The translations under genes were made by a program, and so were the position numbers. Of a stretch of 64,000 nt of DNA, positions 16,859 to 25,471 are shown piece by piece (the first letter of the stretch is position 1; every line of letters starts with the position of its first letter). The notes beneath the pieces were generated by a model. The model ran no database searches and had not been told where the DNA came from. It was given only the letters and a program-made list of their open reading frames with translations. Origin of the DNA: an uncultured Cellvibrionales bacterium (GTDB lineage Bacteria > Pseudomonadota > Gammaproteobacteria > Pseudomonadales > Cellvibrionaceae); assembly GCA_913020115.1 (NCBI GenBank), contig CAJWBQ010000011.1, forward strand, positions 54,459 to 118,458. The letters run 5' to 3'.

Positions 16859-17029
16859 AGGTAAGGGTGAACAAGGGCATGAATGATCAAGCTAACGATA
16901 TCACAGTGTATTTGAGCTTTGTAAGCACTGACAGTAATTGACGCACTCAAAGTTTCTTAGTTTGCAGTGGCCGTTTTTCACGCGACTCATCGTATTGATG
17001 ATATTTAGGCATGAAGTGGAGTTCCTTAT

Positions 17030-17097
17030 TTAATGTAAAGCAAGCTTGACATTAAGGTGGGTCATCAATACTATGAGTCAAACAAACTTTACATTAA
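17030..17097 (+). promoter_or_regulatory. Promoter overlapped by repeated operators
   Basis: Three copies of an 11-base element occur: TTAATGTAAAG (17030-17040, inverted), CTTGACATTAA (17045-17055) and CTTTACATTAA (17087-17097). The first two form a dyad. The middle copy contains a consensus -35 TTGACA (17046-17051), followed after 17 bases by a -10 TACTAT (17069-17074). The layout suggests strong transcription repressed by the product of the operon's own XRE gene. Confidence 0.65.
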
Positions 17098-17115
17098 GAC
17101 AAGGAGATAAGACGT

Positions 17116-17538
17116 ATGGACAATAAACCTAAGGAAACGAGCCATTGGCAGACGCAAAGCCATAAGAATTCCAACCGGCTGCTGTTCTGGAATGGGGGCT
17201 GGGTTTTGAGTATGGCTGTGGCAACCTTTGGGCCAAGATTTATCTGGTCCTTTCAGACTGACTTAAGCATGTTGGCGGTTTTACTGAATCTAGGGATGGG
17301 TCTTGGAGTGATTCTAGCGACCAAGAGGCACTTGAATGGCCTAGATGAAATGCACCAGAAGATATTTAGAGATGCAGCGGTGCTGACACTGGGGGTTGGT
17401 TTGGTATGCGGCCTCAGCTATGAAATGCTGGAAGACATTAAGCTGATTGGCTTTGAGCCAGAAATTTCGCATCTCATACTTTTAATGATAATTACCTTCG
17501 CTACGGGCATGATGAACGGCCATAGGAAATACCGGTGA
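17116..17538 (+). CDS. Four-helix membrane protein of an XRE-regulated pair
   Basis: A 140-residue protein with four predicted membrane helices (about residues 22-44, 55-72, 88-106 and 115-135) and a polar N-terminal tail. AAGGAG lies 11 bases before the ATG. Its last codon overlaps the GTG start of the XRE gene. I do not know the function. Small multi-helix membrane proteins paired with a short YozG-like XRE repressor are common in bacterial genomes, and the repressor usually controls the pair. Confidence 0.8.
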   Translation: MDNKPKETSHWQTQSHKNSNRLLFWNGGWVLSMAVATFGPRFIWSFQTDLSMLAVLLNLGMGLGVILATKRHLNGLDEMHQKIFRDAAVLTLGVGLVCGLSYEMLEDIKLIGFEPEISHLILLMIITFATGMMNGHRKYR

Positions 17539-17732
17539 AGAATCGTCTGAAAGTCCTCCGGGCGGAACGAGATTGGACCCAAGCAGAGTTGGCAGATGAG
17601 CTTGAGGTTTCACGACAGACAATCAATGCCATTGAAAAAGGCAAGTTCGATCCTAGTTTACCTCTTGCATTTAAAGCCGCGCGCTTATTTGGCCTGTCGA
17701 TTGAGGACATATTTGAAGATGGCACTCAATGA
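17535..17732 (+). CDS. Short XRE/Cro-type transcriptional regulator (YozG-like)
   Basis: A 65-residue DNA-binding protein that is nearly all helix-turn-helix. It starts KNRLKVLRAERDWTQAELAD and has the recognition-helix segment VSRQTINAIEKGKFDPSLPL. The acidic tail GLSIEDIFEDG is typical of the YozG-like group. The GTG start overlaps the stop of the preceding membrane protein (GTGA), which implies coupled translation. It probably binds the repeated CTTTACATTAA elements upstream of the operon. Confidence 0.88.
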   Translation: MKNRLKVLRAERDWTQAELADELEVSRQTINAIEKGKFDPSLPLAFKAARLFGLSIEDIFEDGTQ

Positions 17733-17774
17733 GCCTAATAACTGAGGAGCGATGCTAGCGGCATAACATGAAAT

Positions 17775-18401
17775 ATGAGTTTAAATATGGACCTTTTTAG
17801 AGCTGCGATAGATCAGCCCGAGAACTTGCTTCCCAAGGACGGGCTGGTTCATTATCACGGTGTGTTAATTTCCCTAGACGACGCGGACCTGCATTTTTCC
17901 CGTCTGCTAGAAGGTATTCAGTGGAAACCTGATGAAGCGATCATCTATGGAAAGCGTATTCTTACTCGGCGTAAGGTAGCGTGGTACGCCGAAGCGCCGT
18001 TTGAATATACCTATTCAAAAACAACTAAAAGAGCTCTGCCATGGACTGGCGAACTATTGAATCTGAAATCTATTGTTGAAAAAAAACTCAATGAAACCTT
18101 TAACTCCTGCCTTCTCAACCTCTATCACACGGGCGAGGAAGGCATGGCTTGGCACAGCGATGGTGAAACAGATTTGAAAAAGAATGGCGCCATAGCGTCT
18201 TTGAGCTTTGGCGCCGAAAGAAAGTTTTCCTTCAAACATAAGAAAACCGGGCAAACAGAATCGTTGTTGTTAGAACACGGCAGTTTGCTGGTGATGGCGG
18301 GAGCCACGCAAACTCATTGGCAGCACCGGCTGCCACCCACTAAAAAGGTAGACGCGCCTAGAATTAATCTTACCTTTAGGAATATTGTTACCAAGGATTA
18401 G
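17775..18401 (+). CDS. AlkB-like Fe(II)/2-oxoglutarate dioxygenase
   Basis: A 208-residue AlkB-family protein. The iron ligands are His and Asp in MAWHSDGE and a distal His in HWQHRLPP. The 2-oxoglutarate-binding Arg lies in PRINLTFRNI. The length and the YHTGEEGMAWHSD motif resemble the ALKBH2/ALKBH3-like bacterial group that reverses alkylation damage in nucleic acids. It begins 43 bases after the XRE gene and could be read from the same transcript, though no functional link is evident. No ada gene is nearby. Confidence 0.9.
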   Translation: MSLNMDLFRAAIDQPENLLPKDGLVHYHGVLISLDDADLHFSRLLEGIQWKPDEAIIYGKRILTRRKVAWYAEAPFEYTYSKTTKRALPWTGELLNLKSIVEKKLNETFNSCLLNLYHTGEEGMAWHSDGETDLKKNGAIASLSFGAERKFSFKHKKTGQTESLLLEHGSLLVMAGATQTHWQHRLPPTKKVDAPRINLTFRNIVTKD

Positions 18402-18412
18402 TTCGCTATCAA

Positions 18413-19261
18413 CTACTCTTCGATACGGTGCTGATAGTTAGGGAAAAATAATTCCTCTTGAGCAATTTTAAAATTTCCAATGGCTTGTTGTCCTTCGGGG
18501 CTAATAAGCCACTTCGAAAAGGTCTGGGCGCCGCGGTGATTCAAATGTGGAAAATTCTTTCGATTGAGGGTGATGACACTGTATTGATTAAACAGTTGTT
18601 TATCGCCTTCGGCTAAGACCTTCAAATTCTGTCTGTTTTTAAAACTTAGCCAAGTTCCTCGGTCTACCAGAGTGTAGGCGTTCAAGCTTGCCGCTATATT
18701 CAGTGTTCGGCCCATTCCCGAGCCCACTTCTCGGTATGTTTCGCTGGCAAGTGTTTTTGGCTCTATGCCGGCACTTCGCCACAGGCGTTGCTCGGCTTTG
18801 TGAGTACCGCTGTTATCACCTCGAGAAATGAATAGGGATTGTTTTTGGGCTAAGGCTTTGAATACAGTTTGAATGCCTTTGAGGTCTAATACTTTAGCGG
18901 GATCCTGTTTGGGGCCGACAACAACAAAATCGTTATACATAATTTGGTGGCGCTTTTCTCCGTAGCCTTGACGCATAAACTCCAACTCTGAAGTCTTGTC
19001 ATGTACTAGTAATAAATCACCGTCTCCGTTTTGAGCTGCTCGAATTGCTTGACCCGTGCCCATCGCGAGTACGTATATATCTATAGCATGACGGGCTTTA
19101 AATATAGGCGCTAAATAGGCGAGTAGGCCCGAGTTTTCTGTCGAGGTGGTGGACAGCAAAGTAATCTTAGGCTTAAGTTCACTGTTTTGAACCCATGAAT
19201 ATGCCTGAATGCTGACAAACAAGAAAAGGAAGGCGAAGCAGATTTTGACGGGCTTTCTCAT
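18413..19261 (-). CDS. tupA: Tungstate/molybdate-binding protein, TupA-like
   Basis: A 282-residue exported solute-binding protein. Residues 1-22 form a signal peptide. The mature N-terminus has the oxyanion-binding motif TLLSTTSTENSGLL, followed by MGTGQAIRAAQNGDGDLLLVHDK and SRGDNSGTHKAE, the pattern of TupA tungstate-binding proteins. No TupB permease or TupC ATPase is in the window, so it either serves a transporter encoded elsewhere or is a solitary sensor. Its place downstream of mobA, fdhD and the formate dehydrogenase genes fits Mo/W supply. The 3' end converges with the AlkB gene at an 11-base gap. Confidence 0.85.
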   Translation of the reverse strand: MRKPVKICFAFLFLFVSIQAYSWVQNSELKPKITLLSTTSTENSGLLAYLAPIFKARHAIDIYVLAMGTGQAIRAAQNGDGDLLLVHDKTSELEFMRQGYGEKRHQIMYNDFVVVGPKQDPAKVLDLKGIQTVFKALAQKQSLFISRGDNSGTHKAEQRLWRSAGIEPKTLASETYREVGSGMGRTLNIAASLNAYTLVDRGTWLSFKNRQNLKVLAEGDKQLFNQYSVITLNRKNFPHLNHRGAQTFSKWLISPEGQQAIGNFKIAQEELFFPNYQHRIEE

Positions 19262-19281
19262 AGTAAATTCATCTGCTGAGG

Positions 19282-19929
19282 CTAGGTGTTTTCTTGCTGG
19301 TTTAAGATCTCTTCTGCCGCCAGTACATCTTCTGGGCGGTTAATATTGAAGAAAAGATCTTGGCCTGTTTTGGTGAAGTCCACACTGGTCATGGGGTGTT
19401 GCTCCATCCAGCGATCAATTTTTCTTACTCCTTCATTGACCAAAGCATCACGTAACTTTGCCGCGAGGGAAATGTGCCACAAGGCAAATACCGGTTGCAG
19501 CCAGCCATCACTTTTGGCGACGGCGATCAGAGCATTTTCTCTCTGTGCGGCGTCTAGTAAACGCGTGCCTAAATCTTCTGGGAAAAAAGGGGTGTCGGTC
19601 GCAAAGCTGAGTAGCCACTGGGTATCTTTTTGGTGTTGTTGCGCCCATTCCATGGCGCTTAGCACACCTGCCAAGGGCCCGAGGAATCCGTCCACACTGT
19701 CTGGCACTAGAGGTAGCTGAACATCATTGAAGCGCTCGGGCTTGCCGTTGGCGTTCAGTATCAGGCAGTCAACCTGAGGGCTCGCTCGTTCAATACTGCG
19801 CGCCAGAAGGCTGGTGCCGTTTAAGGTTTGTCGACACTTGTCGCCCCCTCCCATGCGGCGGGCGAGGCCGCCGGCAAGAAGAACGCCTAGTAGGGCTGGT
19901 TTTGCGTTAGCGCTCACGTGGGTCGTCAT
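19282..19929 (-). CDS. mobA: Molybdenum cofactor guanylyltransferase
   Basis: A 215-residue nucleotidyltransferase that joins GMP to molybdopterin to make the bis-MGD cofactor used by the formate dehydrogenase and nitrate reductase here. The GTP-binding signature is LLAGGLARRMGGGDK near the N-terminus, with LPLVPDSVDGFLGPLAGVLS and a LLSFATDTPFFP segment downstream. The ATG at 19929 lies inside the 3' end of fdhD, so the genes overlap; another in-frame ATG at 19953 is possible. Confidence 0.93.
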   Translation of the reverse strand: MTTHVSANAKPALLGVLLAGGLARRMGGGDKCRQTLNGTSLLARSIERASPQVDCLILNANGKPERFNDVQLPLVPDSVDGFLGPLAGVLSAMEWAQQHQKDTQWLLSFATDTPFFPEDLGTRLLDAAQRENALIAVAKSDGWLQPVFALWHISLAAKLRDALVNEGVRKIDRWMEQHPMTSVDFTKTGQDLFFNINRPEDVLAAEEILNQQENT

Positions 19930-20749
19930 CCTGTTTGGCCGGATCGGCATCAAATACTATCCGCTCTAGGCCAGAAAGTGCGGTGAAGCGTTTGCCTTTT
20001 GCGCGGCCCAAGAGGCTTAGATTGGCTTTTTGCGCAAGCTCAACGCCCCAGGCGGTAAACCCCGACCGGGAAATTAAAATGGGAATGCCCATCTGAACGG
20101 TTTTAATCACCATTTCACTGGTCAGACGTCCGGTGGTAAAAAATGATTTATTGCTTGGGTTGATGTTGTTGAGATACATATAGCCTGCAATCTTGTCTAC
20201 TGCGTTGTGACGGCCTACATCTTCCATATAAATTAATGGACGATCTTCCTCGCAGAGTACACAGCCGTGTATTGCGCCTGATTTTAAATAGAGGCTAGGC
20301 TGATGGTTGATACGTTTGAACAAGGTGTAAAGCCAAGAGGTTTTTAGTTGAACATCTGTGGGCAGCTTTACCGTTTCAAATTGCTCCATTATATCGCCAA
20401 AGATTGTACCCTGGGCGCAGCCCGAGGTACGAATTTTCTTCTGCAATTTTTGTTCGTAGTCAGACTCTGTTTTGGTTCGCACAATCACGACGCTGAGATC
20501 ATCGTCGTATTCTATGTCGGTAATCTCGTCGTCCGCTTTGAGCATGTTTTGGTTCAGGAGGAAACCAATAGCCAGCTCTTTAGGGTGATCTCCCACGGTC
20601 ATCAGGGTGAGAACTTCACGGCTGTTGAGGTAGAGCGTGAGCGCGCGCTCCACCACTACGTCGGCTTCTACGACATTGCCGTTGTGGTCGATACCCGTTT
20701 GACGCTTTGTCAGTTTTGGGTCGTCGGGGTTTGGGCTTAGCTCAAACAT
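19907..20749 (-). CDS. fdhD: Formate dehydrogenase sulfurtransferase FdhD
   Basis: A 280-residue FdhD protein that transfers sulfur to the Mo-bisMGD cofactor of formate dehydrogenase. Recognisable blocks are REVLTLMTVGDHPKELAIGF, EDVGRHNAVDKIAGYM, FFTTGRLTSEMVIK and ISRSGFTAWGVELA. The active loop reads RTSGCAQGT, with one Cys where E. coli FdhD has a Cys pair. The ATG at 20749 overlaps the fdhA stop by 8 bases. The open frame extends to 20815, but that part would lie inside fdhA. Confidence 0.93.
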   Translation of the reverse strand: MFELSPNPDDPKLTKRQTGIDHNGNVVEADVVVERALTLYLNSREVLTLMTVGDHPKELAIGFLLNQNMLKADDEITDIEYDDDLSVVIVRTKTESDYEQKLQKKIRTSGCAQGTIFGDIMEQFETVKLPTDVQLKTSWLYTLFKRINHQPSLYLKSGAIHGCVLCEEDRPLIYMEDVGRHNAVDKIAGYMYLNNINPSNKSFFTTGRLTSEMVIKTVQMGIPILISRSGFTAWGVELAQKANLSLLGRAKGKRFTALSGLERIVFDADPAKQDDDPRER

Positions 20750-23537
20750 TGTGAGACTTTTTTTCAACTTTTGCGGCACAGTATTTGAATTCCGGTATTT
20801 TTCCAAAGGGATCAAGCTTAGGATTAGTGAGTGTGTTGGCCGCGCCCTCTGCGAAGCAGAAGGGCATAAACAGACTGCCGTCGGCCACCGCGTTGTCTAC
20901 TCGCAGCATCACTTCAACACGGCCTCGACGGGTGCTGACACAAATAGTCTCTCCGGGGCTGAAGCTGTAGCGCTTTATTTCTTTAGCATTCATGGTGACA
21001 ATCGCTTCGGGTTCAAGGTCATCCAAAGCCGACGAACGTCTTGTCATTGACCCTGTGTGCCAGTGCTCTAGCACGCGCCCTGTAGACAGTACGAGAGGGT
21101 AGTCTTCGTCAGGTTGCTCGCTGGGAGGTAATACCGCCGCGGGCACCAGAGTGGCTTTGCCTGTATCGGTAGGAAATAGGTCGACGAATACCACATCTTG
21201 GCCAAGTTGATCAGGGGCAGCGCAGGGGTAGGTAACCGATTGCTCCCGAGCAAGGCGCTCCCATGTAATGTTATCGAGTGAGGGCATGGCGAGCTGCATT
21301 TCGGCAAAGACATCTTTCGGGTGCTGATACTGCCACTCTAAACCCATGCTTCTGGCAATTTCTTGAGTGATCCACCAATCGGGCTTTGCGTCGCCCGGGA
21401 GCGCTAGTGCTTGACGACCCATTTGCACCTGGCGGTTGGTGTTAGACACAGTGCCGTCTTTTTCCGGCCAGCCTGAAGAGGGCAGAATCACATCGGCGTA
21501 GATAGCGGTTTCAGTAATAAACAGATCCTGAACCACTAGGTGTTCGAGGCTCGCTAGAGACTCACGCGCGTGTTGGGCGTCTGGGTCTGACATGGCGGGG
21601 TTTTCACCCATAATGTACATGCCGCTAATATCGCCCTCGGAAATTGCGTCCATAATTTCCACCACGGTCAGGCCAGGCTCGGGGTCGAGCTTAGTGTCCC
21701 AGAGTGTTTCAAATTTCTGCATGGCGTCGTCGTTCACCACCTTGTTGTAATCTGGATACATCATGGGGATTAGCCCCGCATCGCTCGCGCCTTGAACATT
21801 GTTTTGTCCGCGTAAGGGATGCAAGCCTGTGCCGGGGCGGCCAATTTGACCGGTGAGCATTGCGAGTGAGATCAAGCAGCGACAATTGTCCGTGCCGTGA
21901 GTGTGCTGGGAAATACCCATGCCCCAAAAAATGATGGCCGATTTGGCATTGGCGTATAAGCGTGCTACTTCGCGAATGGTCTCAGGTGCGATACCGCAGA
22001 TTGGGGACATGGCTTCAGGAGTGTACTCTTGAATGTGCGCCTTTAACTGATCGAAGCCCAGACTGCGCTCATTGATAAATTCTTCTTTGTACAAGTTTTC
22101 GTTAATAATCACATTGAGCATGGCGTTGAGCAGTGCCACATCACTGCCTGGCTTAAACTGCAAAAGGTGGCTTGCGTGTTTTTTAAGGCTGTGACCTCTT
22201 GGGTCCATCACAACAAGCTTGGTGCCATTTTTAGCGGCACGTTTAAAGAATGTCGCGGCGACCGGATGATTGGACTCTGGGTTGCAGCCAATCATAATGG
22301 CCACATCGGCATTGTCTACTTCCATAAACGATGCGGAAACAGCGCCGCTGCCAACGCCTTCTAAAAGAGCGGCAACGCTGGAGGCGTGACATAAACGAGT
22401 ACAGTGGTCGACGTTGTTGGAGCCAAATCCGGTGCGCACTAGTTTCTGAAATAAGTAGGCTTCTTCATTGGAACATTTTGCTGAACCGAAGCCGGCCAGC
22501 GCTTTTTTACCACGGCCTTTGCCTGCGCCATCGCGAATGTTCACAAGGCCTTTTGCTGCAACTTCCAAGGCTTCTTCCCAAGTGGCTTCGCGAAAATGGC
22601 TTGAAGGATTGGCGGGGTCAAAGTTCTCGCTGGCTATTTTGGGAATGCCGGGTTTGCGAATCAATGGCTTAGTTAAACGATCGGGGTGCTGCACATAGTC
22701 AAAACCAAAGCGACCTTTAACGCACAGGCGATTCTTATTGGACGGGCCACCTCGCCCTTCAACAAAGAGAATTTTTTCATCTTTAATATTGTAAGTAATC
22801 TGACAACCTACACCGCAATAGGGGCAAATGCTGTCTACCTGGCGATCGGCTTTTTCGCCTGGCTGAAAAATTCCCACACCCTGTTTGTCTACTGCGGCTT
22901 TGGGCATTAGCGCACCGGTAGGGCAGATTTGCACACACTCACCGCAAGACACACAGCTGGATTCACCCATGGGGTCATCAAAGTCGAACACAATTTTGGT
23001 ATCAGCTCCGCGGCCAGCTAAACCAATCACGTCATTTACCTGAACGTCGCGACAGCCCTGCCGGCAAAGCTGGCAGGAAATACAAGCGTCCATGTTGACC
23101 GCAATTGCCGTATGACTCGTATCGCTTTTAGTTTTCGCTTTGGCCGGGTAGCGGCTTGTTGTGAGCTCAAGCGTGTCGGCCCAGTACCAGAGCTGGCTAT
23201 TCTTGTCGCGTGCCTGCTCTCTTATTGGCTGGTCTGCTAGCAGCAACTCCATAACACCTTTACGGGCCGTTTTCACTCGTTCTGAGCCACTGCTGTTAAC
23301 CTTCATGCCTTCACTGGGGGTGCGCACACAGCTGGCGGCCAGCGTGCGCTCGCCTTCAATTTCTACCATGCACACTCTGCAGTTCCCCGAGGCTTGGTAG
23401 TCTTGCTCGGGCGAGTAACACAAATTTGGAATCTCTTCCTGGTGGCGCTTGGCGGCCTGCCAAATAGTTTCGCCTTCAAAGGCACTGACGGCCTTGCCGT
23501 CCAGAAAAAATTCAATGATTTTCAATGAAGTGCCCAT
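20742..23537 (-). CDS. fdhA: NAD-dependent formate dehydrogenase, Mo-bisMGD catalytic subunit
   Basis: A 931-residue cytoplasmic FdsA-type subunit. It begins with a 2Fe-2S ferredoxin domain (CYSPEQDYQASGNCRVCMVE), then a CxxCxxxC-type 4Fe-4S pair (CISCQLCRQGC and CVSCGECVQICP), the FeS segment CPYCGVGCQITY and the Mo domain. The Mo ligand lies in VDHCTRLCHASSV: a Cys followed by His, so the enzyme does not use selenocysteine. The C-terminus has the dinucleotide-binding motif LSTGRVLEHWHTGSMTRRS. Start and stop overlap its neighbours by 1 and 8 bases. It oxidises formate to CO2 and passes electrons to the FdsB-type subunit. Confidence 0.94.
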   Translation of the reverse strand: MGTSLKIIEFFLDGKAVSAFEGETIWQAAKRHQEEIPNLCYSPEQDYQASGNCRVCMVEIEGERTLAASCVRTPSEGMKVNSSGSERVKTARKGVMELLLADQPIREQARDKNSQLWYWADTLELTTSRYPAKAKTKSDTSHTAIAVNMDACISCQLCRQGCRDVQVNDVIGLAGRGADTKIVFDFDDPMGESSCVSCGECVQICPTGALMPKAAVDKQGVGIFQPGEKADRQVDSICPYCGVGCQITYNIKDEKILFVEGRGGPSNKNRLCVKGRFGFDYVQHPDRLTKPLIRKPGIPKIASENFDPANPSSHFREATWEEALEVAAKGLVNIRDGAGKGRGKKALAGFGSAKCSNEEAYLFQKLVRTGFGSNNVDHCTRLCHASSVAALLEGVGSGAVSASFMEVDNADVAIMIGCNPESNHPVAATFFKRAAKNGTKLVVMDPRGHSLKKHASHLLQFKPGSDVALLNAMLNVIINENLYKEEFINERSLGFDQLKAHIQEYTPEAMSPICGIAPETIREVARLYANAKSAIIFWGMGISQHTHGTDNCRCLISLAMLTGQIGRPGTGLHPLRGQNNVQGASDAGLIPMMYPDYNKVVNDDAMQKFETLWDTKLDPEPGLTVVEIMDAISEGDISGMYIMGENPAMSDPDAQHARESLASLEHLVVQDLFITETAIYADVILPSSGWPEKDGTVSNTNRQVQMGRQALALPGDAKPDWWITQEIARSMGLEWQYQHPKDVFAEMQLAMPSLDNITWERLAREQSVTYPCAAPDQLGQDVVFVDLFPTDTGKATLVPAAVLPPSEQPDEDYPLVLSTGRVLEHWHTGSMTRRSSALDDLEPEAIVTMNAKEIKRYSFSPGETICVSTRRGRVEVMLRVDNAVADGSLFMPFCFAEGAANTLTNPKLDPFGKIPEFKYCAAKVEKKSHNV

Positions 23538-25279
23538 TAGAGTTGGCCTCCGCTGCTGGCAATAATTTCCGCCGAGAAATGTTTCACTACTGATTGCACG
23601 GGGTTAGCGGCTGCTTGTCCCAAGCCACAAATTGAAGCGTCACGCATGACTTGGCCAAGGTTTTCCAAAAGCGGAAAGTCCCAATCGTTGGCCTCCATAA
23701 TTTGCACGGCCTTTTCTGTACCGTTTCGGCAGGGTGTGCACTGGCCACAAGATTCATCGGCAAAAAACCGCATTAAGTTCAAGGCCACCGAACGCATGTC
23801 GTCCTGATTTGACAGTACCACCACCGCAGCTGAACCGATAAAACAGCCGTGCTCCTCAAGAGTGCCAAAATCCAGGGGTACATGATCCATACTGGCAGGC
23901 AAAATTCCGCCGGAAGCACCGCCGGGCAAATAGGCTTTTAGTGTGTGACCGTTTTCCATACCGCTACAATATTCTGCGATCAGTTCAGCCAGGCTGATGC
24001 CTGCAGGAGCTAAATGAACCCCCGGTTTGTTGACCCGGCCCGACACCGAATATGAGCGCAACCCTTGGCGGCCATTGCGGCCCTGACTTGAAAACCAATT
24101 CGCTCCCTTCTCTACAATATCGCGCAGCCAAAACAGTGTTTCCACGTTGTTTACAAGCGTTGGTCGATCAAACAAGCCCACTTGGGCCACATAGGGCGGG
24201 CGCTGTCTAGGGTAGCCACGCTTGCCCTCCAATGATTCGATCATGGCCGACTCCTCGCCACAGATGTAAGCGCCGGCACCACGTCGAAGGTGAACCTTGC
24301 CGGCCTCAAGCAAACCCGTGCTTTCAAGGGCTGAGATTTCTTCCTGTAACATCGCGCGAATGTGAGGGTATTCATCCCTTAGGTAGATATACACCGAGTC
24401 GGCCTCAACGGCCCAGGCACTGATCAGCATGCCTTCTAAAAACCGGTGTGGGTCTTGCTCTAGGTAATGCCGGTCTTTAAATGTGCCGGGCTCGCCCTCG
24501 TCCCCATTCACCGCCATCAAGCGCGGACCTGGAGCTTGCCTCACAAACTTCCACTTAGTGGCGGTTGGAAACCCCGCACCGCCCAGGCCGCGCAAGCCAG
24601 AGTCATTCAGCACACCGCTGATGTCCTCATAGGTACGGCGTTTCTCTATACAGTCTCTCAACAATTGATAGCCACCTTTGGCTATGTAGGCGTCCAAGCT
24701 AATGTGCTTAGTTTTTTCTGGGTGAAACTCTCCGCCCTCAATCACAGCCTGCACCGCTTCAAGATTGCTGGGCGCCACGTGTTTATGGCCGACTTCAACA
24801 ACCGGCGCTGAATCGCAGCGACCCATACACGGAGCTTTAAGTATGCGAACCTGTTCACTGTCGCTAGAGCTTGCCAGCGCCTCAAACAGAGCGTCAGCTC
24901 CCTTTAGCTGGCAGCTCAGGCTTTCACATACCCGAATGGTGAGTGGCGCAGGCGCTGTATCATCCTCTTTGAGAACGTCAAAGTGGGCATAAAATGTCGC
25001 TACTTCGAAAGCCTCCGCCTGAGAAATCTTCATTTCTTCCGCTAGGGCCGCTAAGTGTGGGGCACTGATGTGGCCATAGTAATCTTGAATTAAGTGCAAA
25101 TGCTCAATCAGTAAATCTCGCGCTCGTGATCGCTCACCCAACAGCAACTGTAGCTCTTGCAGGGCCTCTGCTTGGGTTTGACGCCCACGATTAAACGCGC
25201 GCCCTTTGCGCCGACCCTTGCCAGGATGCTTGCGAATAGGCGTTTCAGAGTCTTGTACAGTAGGAATTCGATTGCTCAT
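23537..25279 (-). CDS. fdsB: Formate dehydrogenase diaphorase subunit, FdsG-FdsB fusion
   Basis: A 580-residue fusion. Residues about 50-190 are NuoE/FdsG-like, with a 2Fe-2S site from CESLSCQLKG and KAPCMGRCDSAP. Residues about 215-575 are NuoF/FdsB-like, with NAD/FMN motifs (GLRGLGGAGFPTATKWKF, NGDEGEPGTFKDRHYLEQDP, GAGAYICGEESAMIESLEGK) and a 4Fe-4S site (ESCGQCTPCRNG). The N-terminal 30 residues are strongly basic. It passes electrons from formate to NAD+. In many formate dehydrogenases FdsG and FdsB are separate genes. No FdsD gene is seen. Confidence 0.93.
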   Translation of the reverse strand: MSNRIPTVQDSETPIRKHPGKGRRKGRAFNRGRQTQAEALQELQLLLGERSRARDLLIEHLHLIQDYYGHISAPHLAALAEEMKISQAEAFEVATFYAHFDVLKEDDTAPAPLTIRVCESLSCQLKGADALFEALASSSDSEQVRILKAPCMGRCDSAPVVEVGHKHVAPSNLEAVQAVIEGGEFHPEKTKHISLDAYIAKGGYQLLRDCIEKRRTYEDISGVLNDSGLRGLGGAGFPTATKWKFVRQAPGPRLMAVNGDEGEPGTFKDRHYLEQDPHRFLEGMLISAWAVEADSVYIYLRDEYPHIRAMLQEEISALESTGLLEAGKVHLRRGAGAYICGEESAMIESLEGKRGYPRQRPPYVAQVGLFDRPTLVNNVETLFWLRDIVEKGANWFSSQGRNGRQGLRSYSVSGRVNKPGVHLAPAGISLAELIAEYCSGMENGHTLKAYLPGGASGGILPASMDHVPLDFGTLEEHGCFIGSAAVVVLSNQDDMRSVALNLMRFFADESCGQCTPCRNGTEKAVQIMEANDWDFPLLENLGQVMRDASICGLGQAAANPVQSVVKHFSAEIIASSGGQL

Positions 25280-25301
25280 AGGGTATTGGCCACAGCTTAA
25301 G

Positions 25302-25344
25302 ATAGGAACTCAAGTTCATAGGACATAGCTTGTATTGATCCTAT
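25302..25344. promoter_or_regulatory. ATAGGA repeat cluster between divergent operons
   Basis: ATAGGA occurs directly at 25302-25307 and 25318-25323, and inverted as TCCTAT at 25339-25344. A small AACTCAAGTT dyad lies between the first two. The cluster sits between the leftward formate dehydrogenase operon and the rightward ModE-like regulator, where a regulator site is expected. Which protein binds is an inference. Confidence 0.4.
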
Positions 25345-25471
25345 AGTTAGGCTACGTTATCACTGGTTTTTCAGTATTAGAATATGAATTTTTGTGCATA
25401 GCTTTAAAGTAGATCTTTCAAGCAATAACTTGTGCTCTCATTGGTTTATTTTAGCAGCGAAACAACACGCC

